Assembly: GCA_001414345.1 (NCBI GenBank)
Contig: LLCB01000097.1
Coordinates: 62,001-126,000 of the forward strand
Reading direction: 5' to 3'
Source: Hymenoscyphus infarciens
Taxonomy: Eukaryota > Ascomycota > Leotiomycetes > Helotiales > Helotiaceae
DNA: 64,000 nucleotides
The notes under the pieces were generated by a model, which saw nothing but the letters and a program-made list of their open reading frames with translations, was not told the origin of the DNA and made no database searches. The translations under genes were made by a program, and so were the position numbers. Positions 32,601 to 44,829 of this stretch are shown piece after piece (position 1 is the stretch's first letter; every line of letters begins with the position of its first letter).

Positions 32601-35600
32601 TATATAGCTACTTATACTACTTAAATTATAAGATCAACTACTATATCTAGATTAGTTATAGTATAAATTATAGACTTTAAGAGAAGTAGTAAGAGAAGAA
32701 GCTTTATATCTATTTTCTTAAAGTCTTTCTTTACTATAACTAGGATAGATATATAGTTAATAAGAAGGACTATTTTAACTAGTATATAGTTAATAGCTAT
32801 GTCTAAGTTCTTTTAGATCTAGTATAACTAGATTAAGTTTATAAGACTAGAATTATACTAGCTTAAGTTAATAGTAGTTCTAACTAAGTTAGATTAAACG
32901 TTAGATCAAGGTCTAGTAACTAAGCTTTTTAGTAATACTAGCTCTAAGTATCTTTCTTTAACTATACTTAGTAGAGCCTTAGCTTAGGCTCTCTTTCTTT
33001 TACTATATATATAAAGGTAAGTCTCTAAACTACTCTTTATAATATAGGTTAAAGTCTTCTACTACTATCTACTTATTATTTCTATACTTCTCTAATACTA
33101 CGTTAAGTTCTAGTAGAATAGATTATATTAAGATACTTATCTACTTCTCTTTAGTATATATATATCTCTATCTTCTTACTAATAAGAGTTATAGATATTA
33201 TATATAGAGACGATCTAATTACTATTACTAGTTCTTAGTATAATATAGAGTAAGTAGAGGTAATTGCCTCTACTAGTAACTCTTATTAAAATAGAGTCGA
33301 TTTTTCTATTTATAAGAAAGTATATAAGTAGCCTACTTTATCTACTTATAAACGCCTTAAATCTTTCTTATAAGAGGTTATATATAAGTTTCTTATTATA
33401 GCTATTAAGCTAGAGCTCTTAGACTATAATAATATTATACTTTTATATCTTCTTATTTTATAATAGTAGGTTTATTATATTATATAACTTCTAGATATTA
33501 TACTATAAAATAGAAAGCGTTAAGTACTAGTATATACTTATTACTTAGTCTAGAATAAGGTTTAGCGCTTTATAACCTTACTACTTAAGGATTCTATAGA
33601 GAGAGTATTTAATAATATCTTAGAGCTAGAGAGAATACTAAAAGAGATATTAGTAAAGTTATTCTCTAACTTTAGAGTTAATCCTATACTAGTATAGTCG
33701 ACGGTCTTTCTTAAAATAATACTCTCTACTATTACTTTATTATTCTCTTTAAATAAGCTATTATATCTCCTATTATTAGTAAGCCTAGCCTATTTAACTT
33801 TAGATATAGATTTAAAGTATATTTTCTTTACTACTCTTTTACTACTCTTAGTTACTATAGTATATCTATTACTAACGTTTCTGTCCTTTCTAGGCTTTAT
33901 AAAAGAGCTGTTAAATTTTCTATACTAGAGCTTAAGTTACTATTATATTAGTATACTTACTCTAAAGAACTAGCTACTTTAACTAGAGATATTATTTATA
34001 TTAGTTAGTATTATAAACAGTTATTAGATAATAAGTAGGTTAGTAGGTATAGTAAAAATAGAAGATTTAAGTAAAATAGGCTTTAATAAAGTAGCTCTTA
34101 CTTCTACTCTTTTCTATAATCTTTCTACTATTACTTCTACTACTACTAGAGATGTCTTATCTACCTCTACTACTTCTTCTATCTAGATATTCTTATAGGC
34201 GTCCTAGGTAGTAGGTATAGCTTAGAGAGAGAGAGTGAGAATTCTAGTAAATAGATTATTATTCTCTTTCTCTAGTACTCTTTTATCTAGCGTAGTAGCT
34301 CTACTCCTCTACTAAGAGACTAATAGTATAAGAACTAGCTTTACTAAGAATAACAGTTATAGCTATAGGTACTTTCTCTTCTTCTTAACTCTCTCTATAG
34401 CCTAGCTATAAAACTTATAGTCCTTTAAGAATATAGCGTATAAGAGTTTATAGTTAGTATACTTATAGATAGTTTTATTCTCTATATAGTTCTTAGTATT
34501 ATAGTTTATAATATAGAAGCTATACTTTCGCTTAGCTTTATATATATATACTATATAGCTATATCTATAGTAGTAGAAGTATTAGACGACTTATATCTTT
34601 TAGCTATATTACTATATAGACTTAAAAGCTTCTTTCTATACTACTTTATATATCTTAATATAGGTATTAGTAATCTCAATTTATTCTCTCTATTATAGAA
34701 TTCAACTATAATAGCGTTAGTATTCTTTTCTAACTTTTATTTAGAAAGCTATCTAAGATCTAAGATCTCTTCTAAGCTCTAGATAAGAGTTAGATTAGAA
34801 GTATATAGCTTTTTAGCTATAGTTTTCTAGTCTTTTATATCTACTAATTTAATTAGTATTAAAGATACTACTACTTTCTACGTTAGTACTAAGACTATAG
34901 CCTTCTTCTCTAGAAAGCCTATCTATTCTTCTCTATAGTATACTATCTTCTCTACTATTATAGGATTATAAGCGTAGAGAAAGACGTCTATAATAGTATG
35001 AAATATATACTACTATAGAAGAGGTATATAGAAGTGCGTTTAGTAGGATAATATACGTAGATACTAAGCTCTAATATAGAAGAAAAGGAAAAACTATCTC
35101 TCTTCTATACTAAGTATAAACATCTATATATAAGAGGTCGGAGACTACTAAGTCTCGATAATAATAATAACCGAGCTCTTTCTAATATAGCTAATACTAA
35201 ACAAAAGGCTTTAAAGCTAAATATATAATATCTAAACCTTAATCCTTTTAATACCTTCTATTATATAAGTGTCGAGTTAATCGTAATCTTAGCCTCGAGG
35301 TACTAGAGGTATTAGTAGTTCTACGAATACTAGTAATTTAGAATAGCGTACTATTATAACGTCTCTACTATTTATTAGCCTAGTAGCTTCTATCTACTTT
35401 AATATAGCTTATATCTTTATAGTAGTATATATACTATTATTATAATTATAGCTAGAGTATACGCTAAGTACTATAGTAATAGCTTTATTTATCTACTATA
35501 GAAGCTTTTTAGATAGCTTATAAGCGCTTCTTAGTAACGCTATAGTTAATAAGTATATATATCTCTTTTGCTACTAAGCTATCGAGAGTAGAGGCTTTTA

Positions 35601-36005
35601 TAGTAGAAGAGGACACGTATATAATAGGACTATTACTAGCGCTAGTACTTCTAGTAATATATATATAAGTTAGTATATTAGTAGATATACTCTAGCTCTA
35701 CTACTACTTTTAGACTTCTTTACCTTTGCTTAGAAGCTTCTAGATTAACGTGTTTTAATATATACTATAGGCTTTAAAGTCTATTTAGAGTTATTAGATA
35801 GTCTACTAAAGCTAACTCTAATTACTCTATACTTCTAGTATAAAGAGGTATTTAATAATTAAAGCGAGGAAAGGGATTATAGTACTATTTAGTACTACTC
35901 TCTTCTTCTCTAGAAAGCTGTAGTTACTATATATCTTAAGCTATTATGTTTTAGCTAGGAGGTAAGAGCTATAAACGCGTCTATTAGTATCTTTCTTCTT
36001 AACTA
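29627..36005 (-). mobile_element. Tad1-like LINE relic, RIP-inactivated
   Basis: The - strand frame carries non-LTR retrotransposon landmarks. ORF1-type zinc knuckles lie near 34581-34480, with each Cys codon changed to Tyr. An RT segment lies around 31500-31200, where the catalytic YxDD box reads YINN (31443-31432) and is followed by residues typical of Tad1-clade RTs (KYELIYF). Frequent TAA/TAG stand where Gln or Trp would be. Order and strand fit ORF1 then ORF2 running right to left; endonuclease and RNase H regions would lie at about 33-34 kb and 30-30.7 kb but I did not confirm them. It is interrupted by a solo LTR at 34989-35358. The outer ends are approximate, and part of 29.6-30.2 kb may be other DNA. 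Confidence 0.75.
34989..35358 (-). repeat. solo LTR inserted in the LINE, target duplication ACGTC
   Basis: A reverse-oriented copy of the same LTR family, 370 bp, begins TATAATAG and ends CTATTATA. It is flanked by perfect 5-bp direct repeats ACGTC at 34984-34988 and 35359-35363, the hallmark of LTR-element integration followed by LTR-LTR recombination. It is shorter than the 477-bp LTRs, so it is an internally deleted or older subtype. Confidence 0.88.
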
Positions 36006-36010
36006 AAAGC

Positions 36011-36487
36011 TATAATAGCATGTTATCCTAGATTATCATATAATAGTACTATTCTAAATTATCGACATTCGTAAAACTGCCGATACCTCTAAGCACTGCC
36101 GATACCTCTAATACCTCTAGAGCCGAGATTATAAATAACTAATACTTATATAAGCGAAGTACTAAAGGTATTAAATATCTAATATTTATATATAGAAGAG
36201 ATTAAGGTTTAGATATTATATATTTAGCTTTTTAAAAGATCAAAGGTTATATATTTAGCTTTTTAGCTCTTATTATTTAGTATTAGCTATATTAGATAGA
36301 GCTCGGTTATTATTATTATTAGAACTTAGAAGCTTCTAAACTCTTATATATAGACGTTTATATTTAGTATAGAAGAGAGATAGTTATTGTTTTCTTTTAT
36401 ATTAGTATCTAGTATTTATATACGTTATTTTACTATATATACTCTTATATACCTCTACTATAGTTATATATATTTCGTACTATTATA
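36011..36487 (+). repeat. 5' LTR
   Basis: 477 bp. Termini are TATAATAG and CTATTATA, RIP-altered forms of the inverted pair TGTAATAG/CTATTACA. It is preceded by AAAGC, which is repeated after the 3' LTR. The primer-binding site should start just after 36487 but is too altered to name the tRNA. Confidence 0.93.
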
Positions 36488-38108
36488 TAAAAATAATAAC
36501 TCTTCTTCGCTAGTAATAGCCTTTATAATATCTCTTTTAAGCTTATTATCGCTTTTTTTATTTTAATTTTAATTTAGCTTAGAATTAGACTATAATAATA
36601 TATTCTTAAATAACCAGGATTCTAGAGATCTCCTAAACAGCTAGTAATACTAGGGTTTAGTATCTATATAAATAGCTAGTAAAAATCGTATTTTATATAT
36701 TAAGGGATTAGAATATACTAAATATTCTTAAGAATCTTAATAACTCTCTCTATATAAAGATTACTATATACGATTTAGATAGTTAATAATATAAATAGTT
36801 ATCTAGAAAACTCTTAAATCACCTCTTTTACTCTCTTTTAATTTAATATTTAATATATTAGAATCTAGAGTAACTCTAGGTCTCTTCTAAGCTTTACTTC
36901 TAAGTATAGAGCCCCTTTTTAGGTAATAAAGTTAAGCTCTTACTAAAAGGTCTCTAACTTAGTACTATACCCCTAAGAATACTAAGAAGCTTAAGAATAA
37001 TAAAGGTAAAAGCTCTACGCTTAAAAGCTAGAGAGATTAATAAGACTTCTCTAATATAGACGAGATATAAGATATAATCTAAGCTATAGAGGCTAAGAAT
37101 TAAGAAAAAGAATAGAAAATTTTAAAGTAAGATAATTAGATTACCTAATTATTAGACCTAGTATAGTAAATTAGTTAATAACTATTAAATAACAACTATA
37201 GTCTAAGTCTTATCTAACCTATATAAATACCTCCTTCTATCTCTTTAAATCGTTATTAGAAGTAAGACTCTATCTCTAATATTCTTTCTTTATAATAACC
37301 TTTTTAATACCTATAATTTAAAAGTACTCTAAAAGCCTTTTAACCTATTAAAAGTAAAATTATAAAGAAAATTAAATCTTTAGATAATAATACTTTACTT
37401 ACTTATAAGTAATAGAAGATATCTATATATAATAGACTCTAAGTAAACACTAACTATTACTATATACCTAAAACTTATAAAGCTCTTATCTAGGGAACGA
37501 CTATAAAACTTACTAAGAACTACTTAAAGCTCTAATATAAGTCTAATATAGGTAATATAGCCTTTAAAGATTAATAAGATATAATTAAACTCCTTAATTC
37601 CTACTTCTTAACTAGTTATAAGAAGAAGAATACTTAAAATGAATTTTAAGCCTTATAAATAAGTAGAAAAGGTTACGTAAGAGAAACTTTTTTAGATTTT
37701 AGAGTACGCTTCTTAAGTATAGCTATACTTAAGAGAATACTAGAGTTAGAAAGATTCTACTTAATATAGAATAAGATTATATTATAGCTTTAAAGTAGCT
37801 CTACTTTAGCTAAGAGAGATTAGAATTATAATTTTAATAAGATAGTAGTATATCTTTTAGTTTTAGATAAAGAGAAATACTAAAATATAGAGTTATCTAT
37901 AACTAGTACTATAGCTAAACTAATTAGTATAACCTTATTATTTAAAAAGATAAGTATCTTTTAATCCTTATCTAGCTCTACTCTAAAAACCTCTCTACCT
38001 TTATAAGAACTTAATTCTATATCTTAGAAGATTTTATAAACTACTAAACTATTTTCTACTAATAAAAAATCAAAGACTATATTAATAGACTAAGTTCTTA
38101 TTAATATA

Positions 38109-38153
38109 AAGTATTACTATTATAATAAGCCTAAGCATTTTAAACTTAATTAC
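38109..38153 (+). pseudogene. gag zinc knuckle relic (Cys to Tyr)
   Basis: The frame reads KYYYYNKPKHFKLNY. The spacing of the first, second and last diagnostic positions with the retained His is exactly C-x2-C-x4-H-x4-C, with Tyr (TAT/TAC) in place of all three Cys (TGT/TGC). Each change is one G-to-A step, i.e. RIP acting on the complementary strand. The surrounding gag-like frame extends roughly 36.9-38.3 kb. Confidence 0.8.
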
Positions 38154-39289
38154 CTTAATTTTCCTACTATTAATAAGATAAATAATTAATCTAAAAAAGA
38201 ATAACTTTCTAAAAAGTACTTTAACTTTAAACTAAGTTAAGAGGAAAACGAAGAGGCCTAGATAAAAATTCCTTCCTAAGCTTATATAAATATAATCTAG
38301 CTAGACTTAATCTTTCTAAGCTTATAAGAGAAAAACAATTCCTTATAAATACTACTCTTAGTATATAAGAATATAGTATTAAAATATAAGCTTTAATAAA
38401 TATAAGAGTAAATAAGTATCTATTTTTAAATTAGCCTCTAGCTCTATACTTATCTAAGTTAATAGGTTTAAAGATTTAAAGATTACTATATATAATATCT
38501 ATTTATAGATATAATAACAGTACTAAAAGCTAGGTAAATTAGTTTATATAACTATATCTAAATATTAATAAACGTTATATTCTTAACTACTCCTTTATTA
38601 TCTTAGATCTTAAATAATAAGACTTAATTATTAGTAATAAATAGTTAAACTACTTTAAAGTTCTCCTTAATCTCTTAAAAAGCTAGATTATTTAGCTAGC
38701 TAATTACCTCTTAACTCTCTACTATAGTAAGGAAATTTTACTTTCTCTTTCTAGCTAGAACTAGAAACCCTTTTTAAATTACTAGTTAGATATAAATTAA
38801 AGAGAATATACTATCTAGTAATAAGAAAGACATAAAAAAGGTAGACTTATAAATATAGCTAAGCTATTATTTCTATCTATAATAATACCTTTTAAAATTT
38901 TAATATCTAACTTTAGTTTAAAGCCTCTATAAACTACTAGTATAACCTTAAAAGGCTAAACCTTATACTTCTTTATTTATAAAATAAACATAAACGTAAT
39001 ATATTATAATATAAAATAGCCTAATTTAGAATTTTATATAATAAGCCTCTATAAGCTAGATTAGGTTATTAACAAGAGATTAGCCCCTTTCTAAGATAAT
39101 AATAAGATAAAAGCTCTAATATAGACTTAACTTCTAAAGTATTACTTATTCTATAAAGACGTATTCTTAAAAGTAGCTTCTAATAAGCTCCCTTCTTACT
39201 AAGAATAGAACTATAAGATTACTTTAAATAAGCTACTTCCTAACTCCTTTTCGCCTTTATATTAATAGTTAACTATAGAGCTTAAAACT

Positions 39290-40560
39290 ATAAAGGAGTA
39301 TCTTATAAAGAATTTAGATAAGAGGTTTATTATTAATAGTAATAACTCTTTTACCTCTCTAATACTCTTTATTAAAAAGGCTAATAGTAATAAGTTATAG
39401 TTCTATATTAATTATAGAAAGCTAAACACTTTAACCTAAAACAATCCTTACTTAATCCCTTATATTAATAAGCTTCTTTTTAGAATAAGAATAGCTAAAA
39501 TCTTTACTAAATTAGATATTAGATAAGCTTTCTATTATATCTAAATAGACTCTAAATTAGAAGAGATAACTATATTTAAAACTAGATATAGTATATATAA
39601 ATATAAGGTCCTCTCTTTTAAACTCTATAATAGCCTTACTATCTATTAACATTATATAAACAACGTCTTAATCAACTATCTAGACAACTTCTATATTACC
39701 TACTTAAATAATATTTTAATTTATTTAAATACTATTAAAAAATAAAAAGAATAGGTTAGAAAAGTTCTAAAATAGCTCTAAGAAGTAAGACTTTAGATAG
39801 ATATTAAGAAAAGTAAATTTAGTATTACTAGAGTTAAATATTTAGAATTTATCTTAACTATAAAAAGACTTAAAGTTAATTTTAAAAAAGTAGAGCCTTT
39901 ATAAAACTAGGTCTAACCTAATACTATAACAGGTATAAAGTCTTATCTAAGGTTTATAGAATTCTATAGATAATTTATTAAAAGTTATACTAAAATCACT
40001 AAACTCTTAACTATAATAATATACTCTATAAAGCTATTTCTATAAACACCTAAATATAATAAAGCTTTTAAAGTACTAAAGACTAAGCTACTTACTATAT
40101 AAACCTTATACTACTTTAATCTTAATTATAATATAAAAGTAGAAATAAACTTCTTAAAAGAAGTAATAGCTAATATATTCTTATAATAATATAATAGCCT
40201 TTAGTACTCTATTAAGTTCTACTTATATGTCTTAGTTAGCTATAAATTAAATTAGAAGATCTATAATAAAAAACTATTTACTATTATAAAAGCTTTTAAG
40301 AAATAGCGCCTTAAACTTATATTATATTAAAAGTATATTAATATATATTTAGACTATAGATTATTAGAATACTTTATAATAACTAAGCTACTTATAGCTA
40401 AGTAAGTCTAATAGATAAAGTTTTTATTAGACTTTAACTTTTAGATCTAATTTATATCTAGAAAGAGTAATTAAAAAGTAGATATATTAACTTAACATAA
40501 ATAAGACTTAAAAACCTATAATCGAGCTAAATTAGATAGCTACTTATATACCCTCTTAAG
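39290..40560 (+). pseudogene. reverse transcriptase / RNase H relic
   Basis: Recognisable RT motifs in order: LFIKKANSNK followed by NYRKLN, then a KIFTKLDIR block, then YLNNILIY at 39701-39724 in place of the YLDD catalytic box (both Asp codons GAY to AAY). RT thumb and RNase H-like text continue to about 40560. Trp and Gln positions are occupied by TAG/TAA. Confidence 0.85.
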
Positions 40561-40849
40561 ACCTAATTAGTTAGACCTTTAAATTAACGTTAAACTTACT
40601 TAGATCTTTTTATAAGAATAGTTTATATTTCTTAATATAATAGATATTATTTTAGAGTTAAGTTTAAATATAATTTAAAAGTTAAAAGAAGATAACCTAT
40701 ACTCCTTTTAGTAAAAACGTTATAAACTTCTAAATAGATACTCTATCTTACTAGATAATTTACTTCTTTTTAAGAATTAACTTTACGTTTAAAAGAATAC
40801 TAAACTCTATATAAAACTAATCTAAGAAGTCTATAATTAAGTATCTAGT

Positions 40850-41600
40850 ATTTACTTAAGTATAAAAAAGATATACTAGTTATTAGTATAATACTACTAC
40901 TAGGCTAGAATGTTTTTAGACTATAAGAGGTATATAGAGAATTGTTAAGCTTATAAATACTCTTATCTTTAATAAACTAAGTAATAAAGCTTTCTTTACC
41001 TCTTACTTATACTCGACTATCTTATATAATATTTATATATAGACTTTAAATTATTCTTAAAGAATAAATATAGATTTAATACTATACTAGTATTTATTAA
41101 CTAACTTAGAAAGGATTTAATATTAATACTTTACTACTTAACTATAGACACTAAAAGCTTAGCTAAACTCTTTATTTAATAGATTTACTATTTTAGTTAC
41201 TACTTTAAATCAATTATATCTAATTAAGAACCTTAATTTATATTATTATTTTAGACTAAATTTTATTAAATAATTAATATTAAGCTTAAGCTTAGTACTA
41301 CTTATTATAAATAAATAAATAAATAGACAGAGATAATAAACTAATATATTAATTAGAGACTAAAGCCTTTTATAACCTACTATTAAGATAACTAGAGCGA
41401 ATTAATCCTTCTAATAAATAGAGTATAAATAACACTTCTATACTTATTTATTAGTATAACCTCTTATTAACTTAAGTTTAAACTTAACCTAAGAACTTTA
41501 TAAAACTAGAATATACTAAAGACGTCTATTCCCTAGAAACGTCTTAACTATAATAAGGTAGTAAAAGTAGCTTAATATATATACTCTATTTAGAGAATAG
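40850..41600 (+). pseudogene. integrase relic
   Basis: An HHCC-like zinc-binding region (ending with a surviving Cys in YIENC and Tyr at the partner position, about 40918-40960) is followed by the catalytic-core opening YLYIDFK and an FNTILVFIN-like strand near 41030-41100. Order and spacing fit a Ty3/gypsy integrase. Several residues are replaced by stops. Confidence 0.7.
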
Positions 41601-41929
41601 CTAAAAATAATATAGATAAAGCCTAAAAAAGGATAGAGAATAGTATAAATTAATACTAAAAAGCTATTAACTAAGATGTTAGAGATAAAGTCTACTTATT
41701 TACTAAAAATCTTAAGATAAATCGTCTTAGCTAAAAGCTTACTAAATAGTAAATAGAACCTTTTAAAATACTAGATTATATAAGATACTTTTATAAGCTA
41801 AAACTTCTAGAAAGATTATTAATTTATAATATTTTTACCTCTAATATACTTTTAAAAGACTTAAATACTCTCTTACTAGGACAAGAGGCTCTAGAGCCTT
41901 TACTAGATATTATTAAAGATATATAAGAA

Positions 41930-42095
41930 TAGAAAGTATAAGAAATACTTAGTAATAGACTTTTTAGAAGATAGCTATAATATTAAGTAAAATAGGTTAG
42001 ATATAATTCAGATCCTACTTAGTATCTTATAAATAATTTTTAAGGTTTACTATATTATCTAAGAGACTTTTATACTAAATATCTAAAAGAGCTAG
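41930..42095 (+). pseudogene. chromodomain relic
   Basis: The frame carries V-EIL-SR...Y-VKW-GY-PTWY-type text with the Trp codons changed to TAG/TAA (for example VK-stop-VRYNSDPT-stop-YL near 41980-42035). It is followed by an acidic helix ending in LRDFYTKY. Chromodomains after integrase mark chromoviruses, which often target heterochromatin. Confidence 0.82.
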
Positions 42096-42289
42096 AACTA
42101 TCTTAATACCTCTTTAAATAGCTTAATATATAGAAATTAGATAAGAATTAAATAAAAGAGTTAATTTATAAAACTCTATTAATACTCTTTAATTCTAGTT
42201 ACCTTTAATAAGAAACTTATAATAAAAACCTAAGATAAAACACTAACTAGTAGGAATATTTAAAGTTAATAAAGTAAAGAACTAAAACT

Positions 42290-43020
42290 AAGTTACTACT
42301 AAAATAGAGCCTACTAACTCTCTCTAGGCCGTAGCCTCTTCTTTCTCTAACTTATTATCCTTCTCTCTACTCTCTTAAATATAAGAAGCCTAAATTAGCT
42401 CTTTCTCTACTACCTCCTTCTTATAGAGACGCTTCTTACCTTAGTAACCTTCTATAACTAGCTTTAGAGGAGACGTCTATAAACTCTTTAAGTAGGCCTT
42501 AAAGAGGACCTAAACCTAGGTTTAGACAGAGGTCTTACCCTCTATAACATAGTATAAGAACTATTGAATATTAGTAACTAAAACCTCTTTAATAAGTAAG
42601 AGGTACTTATAATAACCTTAGTACGAAGTACCTAAGTCTCCTTTAAAAGAGTAAACTATACCTCTAAACTATTCTTTAGTACCTCTATACTAGTAATAAC
42701 TAACACCTTATCTAAGGCCTTAGTAGCCTTCTTAATCTTCTCTTTCTTCTTCTTACTCTTAAGCTTACTAAACTCCTTTCTAACAAACTATAGTAACTAT
42801 CTAAGTTAGAATAGATTTAATATATATTTAGAATAAAACTTACTAAGATATATATAGTATTCTACTCTATATAGTACTTATACTTCTTTAACTTTAGCTT
42901 CTTAAAAGCGTATATATAATCTCTATTCTAAGATTTTACCTAAAGATACTAAACGTAGTAGACTTAGTAGATAGCTAGAAGTGTACTAGAAGAATATAAG
43001 AGAGATATTTTACTATATTA
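42290..43020 (-). pseudogene. possible antisense frame between pol and 3' LTR
   Basis: Read on the - strand from about 43020 to 42290, one frame gives protein-like text (RKEFSKLKSKKKKEKIKKAT, later KALDKVLVITSIEVLKNSLEV-like and Arg-rich segments). Its stops are TAA/TAG of the kind RIP makes from Gln/Trp/Arg-adjacent codons. The + strand here gives no pol-like text. I do not recognise the product. Frame choice is uncertain because an adjacent frame is also fairly open. Confidence 0.35.
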
Positions 43021-43584
43021 GATTAGCTTTAAATCAGGTTTAATTAAAAAGAGAAGAACTTACTTTTATATATATATATATAATATATATATTCTAAGAA
43101 GATAAGTTAGTATATAAAGATATACTTAATTAGAAGATATTCTTACTATTTATATTATTTAGATAAAAAGAAAAAAAGAAGAGAAGTTAGAATTAGAGAA
43201 AAGTCGTCTACTAATATACTACTTATAATAATAGCTATTACTTTATAATTATTATTTATCGCTTAATAATTACTATTATAATATATAATAATAGTAAGAA
43301 TATAATAACTCTATAGTAGCGTATCGCTTCTTATCTACTAGCTAATTATTAGCTTCTCTTCTGTTTATATCTTATTATTATATAGTATATAATAGTAAAT
43401 AAAGAGTAATTAGCTCTTAAATAATAATACTATTAGCTACTAACTCTACCTCAACTACTAGATACTATAATAGTAGATAAATTACATTCTTTATAATAAA
43501 GAGATAAATAATACTTCGATCAACCTAATACTACGTCGATTAATAACCGAAGACTCGGGATAAGTCTTTTTAAAGAAGAGGGGA

Positions 43585-44061
43585 TATAATAGTATACTAT
43601 TCTAGATTATTATATAATAGTACTATTCTGAATTATTAGTATTCGTGAAACTGCCGATACTTCTAAGTACTACTAATATCTCTAATATCTCTAGAGCTGA
43701 GATTACGAATAACTAATACTTATATAAGCGAAGTACTAAAGGTATTAAATATCTGACATTTATATATAGAAGAGATTAAGGTTTAGATGTTATATATTTA
43801 GCTTTCTAAAGGATTAGAGGTTATATATTTAGCTTTTTAGCTCTTGTTATTTAGTATTAGCTATATTAGACAGGGCTCGGTTATTATTATTATTAGAACT
43901 TAGAAGCTTTTAAACTCTTATATATAGACGTTTATATTCGATATAGAAGAGAGACAGTTATTATTTTCTTCTATATCAGTGCCTAGTATCTATATACGTC
44001 ATTCTACTATACGTACTCTTATATGCCTCTACTATAGTTATATATATTTCGTACTATTATA
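43585..44061 (+). repeat. 3' LTR
   Basis: 477 bp, the same length as the 5' LTR. Differences between the two are mostly C/T or G/A, as expected of independent RIP on two copies. The copy keeps slightly more CG than the 5' LTR. It is preceded by the polypurine tract and followed by the AAAGC target duplication. Confidence 0.93.
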
Positions 44062-44510
44062 AAAGCTAGTCTAATACTATATAATTCGCTATTAGAGGAG
44101 TAGGCTCTTAAAAGACGATCACACGTATCTGCTTATCGCTGTGGTATATAGTTGAGGTTTTATTTCTAAAAAGTCTACACGGAGTTGTTTTTTTAATCAG
44201 ATTATTAGTTGATTGATTAACAGATCACGTGACCGGCCCCGGGGTGGCGTCGGAGTGGCGTTCCGGCACTGCCGAGAGCTTAAGCGAGACCACCTCCTAA
44301 GTAGTCTCTTTACGACTCATATAACTTCTTTGTTTTAAGTCTTAATAAGTTAGCTATTAATTATCTAGTGATAAATATATATTGAGAAGGTATATAAGTA
44401 CTAGTTTTAAGCTTTTTAAGCTTTATATACTATGTATAGTATATTAATTATATTAAAATAGATTAATTAATCTAATCTAATTAATATACGTAAAACTTTC
44501 TATACGGCGG

Positions 44511-44829
44511 TTAGATAAGAACAACATGGCAGCGAGTGGATGCTCAACTTTTTCGGTCGTATTCAATCATGGCACGTCATTCTCCCGACCTACTAGGGGG
44601 GAATGAACTTGTAAGTTCTCTTTCCTGATACTAAAATTGGGCTTGGAAAGTAACTTTTGGAAAGAAATATGACGACCGAGTTGAAGGATCATTATTTGAG
44701 TAACCACCCAGCCTCCAGCTCAGCTACGCCAATGTCTCTGGCTCCCAGCGGAACAATATGGAACCGTTACCACCTATTTAACCCCGATAACCAACTTTAA
44801 GCGCTTGAACGAGGGCGATGATGCAATGA
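44511..44829. other. transition from RIP block to ordinary DNA
   Basis: Base composition normalises at about 44510. No gene recognised. Short ATG-initiated frames near 44524 and 44541 end within 30 codons. Confidence 0.5.

Larger units (their letters stand above)
36011..44061 (+). mobile_element. full-length Ty3/gypsy chromovirus-type LTR retrotransposon, RIP-inactivated
   Basis: An 8051-bp element bounded by 477-bp LTRs (36011-36487 and 43585-44061) and by 5-bp target duplications AAAGC (36006-36010 and 44062-44066). A polypurine tract (AAAGAAGAGGGGA, 43572-43584) abuts the 3' LTR. Internal order on the + strand: gag-like region with CCHC knuckle near 38.1 kb, RT (39.3-40.0 kb), RNase H (to about 40.5 kb), integrase (40.8-41.6 kb), chromodomain (41.93-42.1 kb). 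The order RT-RH-IN-chromodomain defines Ty3/gypsy chromoviruses. All frames are destroyed by TAA/TAG and missense changes of RIP type, so it cannot encode proteins. About 1.5 kb between chromodomain and 3' LTR is extra and may hold an antisense frame. Confidence 0.93.
28521..44510. other. 16-kb AT-rich RIP block (right)
   Basis: The sequence is almost devoid of CA and TG dinucleotides over long runs, rich in TA, and has no open frame of 60 codons between 28.2 and 44.7 kb. Nested transposons explain most of it: a LINE relic, two solo LTRs and a complete Ty3/gypsy element. Two small GC-rich islets (30085-30160 and 44220-44300) escaped. The left end, 28521-29179, is unassigned AT-rich relic with a small stem (AATCCGA at 28615-28621, TCGGATT at 28640-28646) followed by a long T run. 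Confidence 0.9.
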
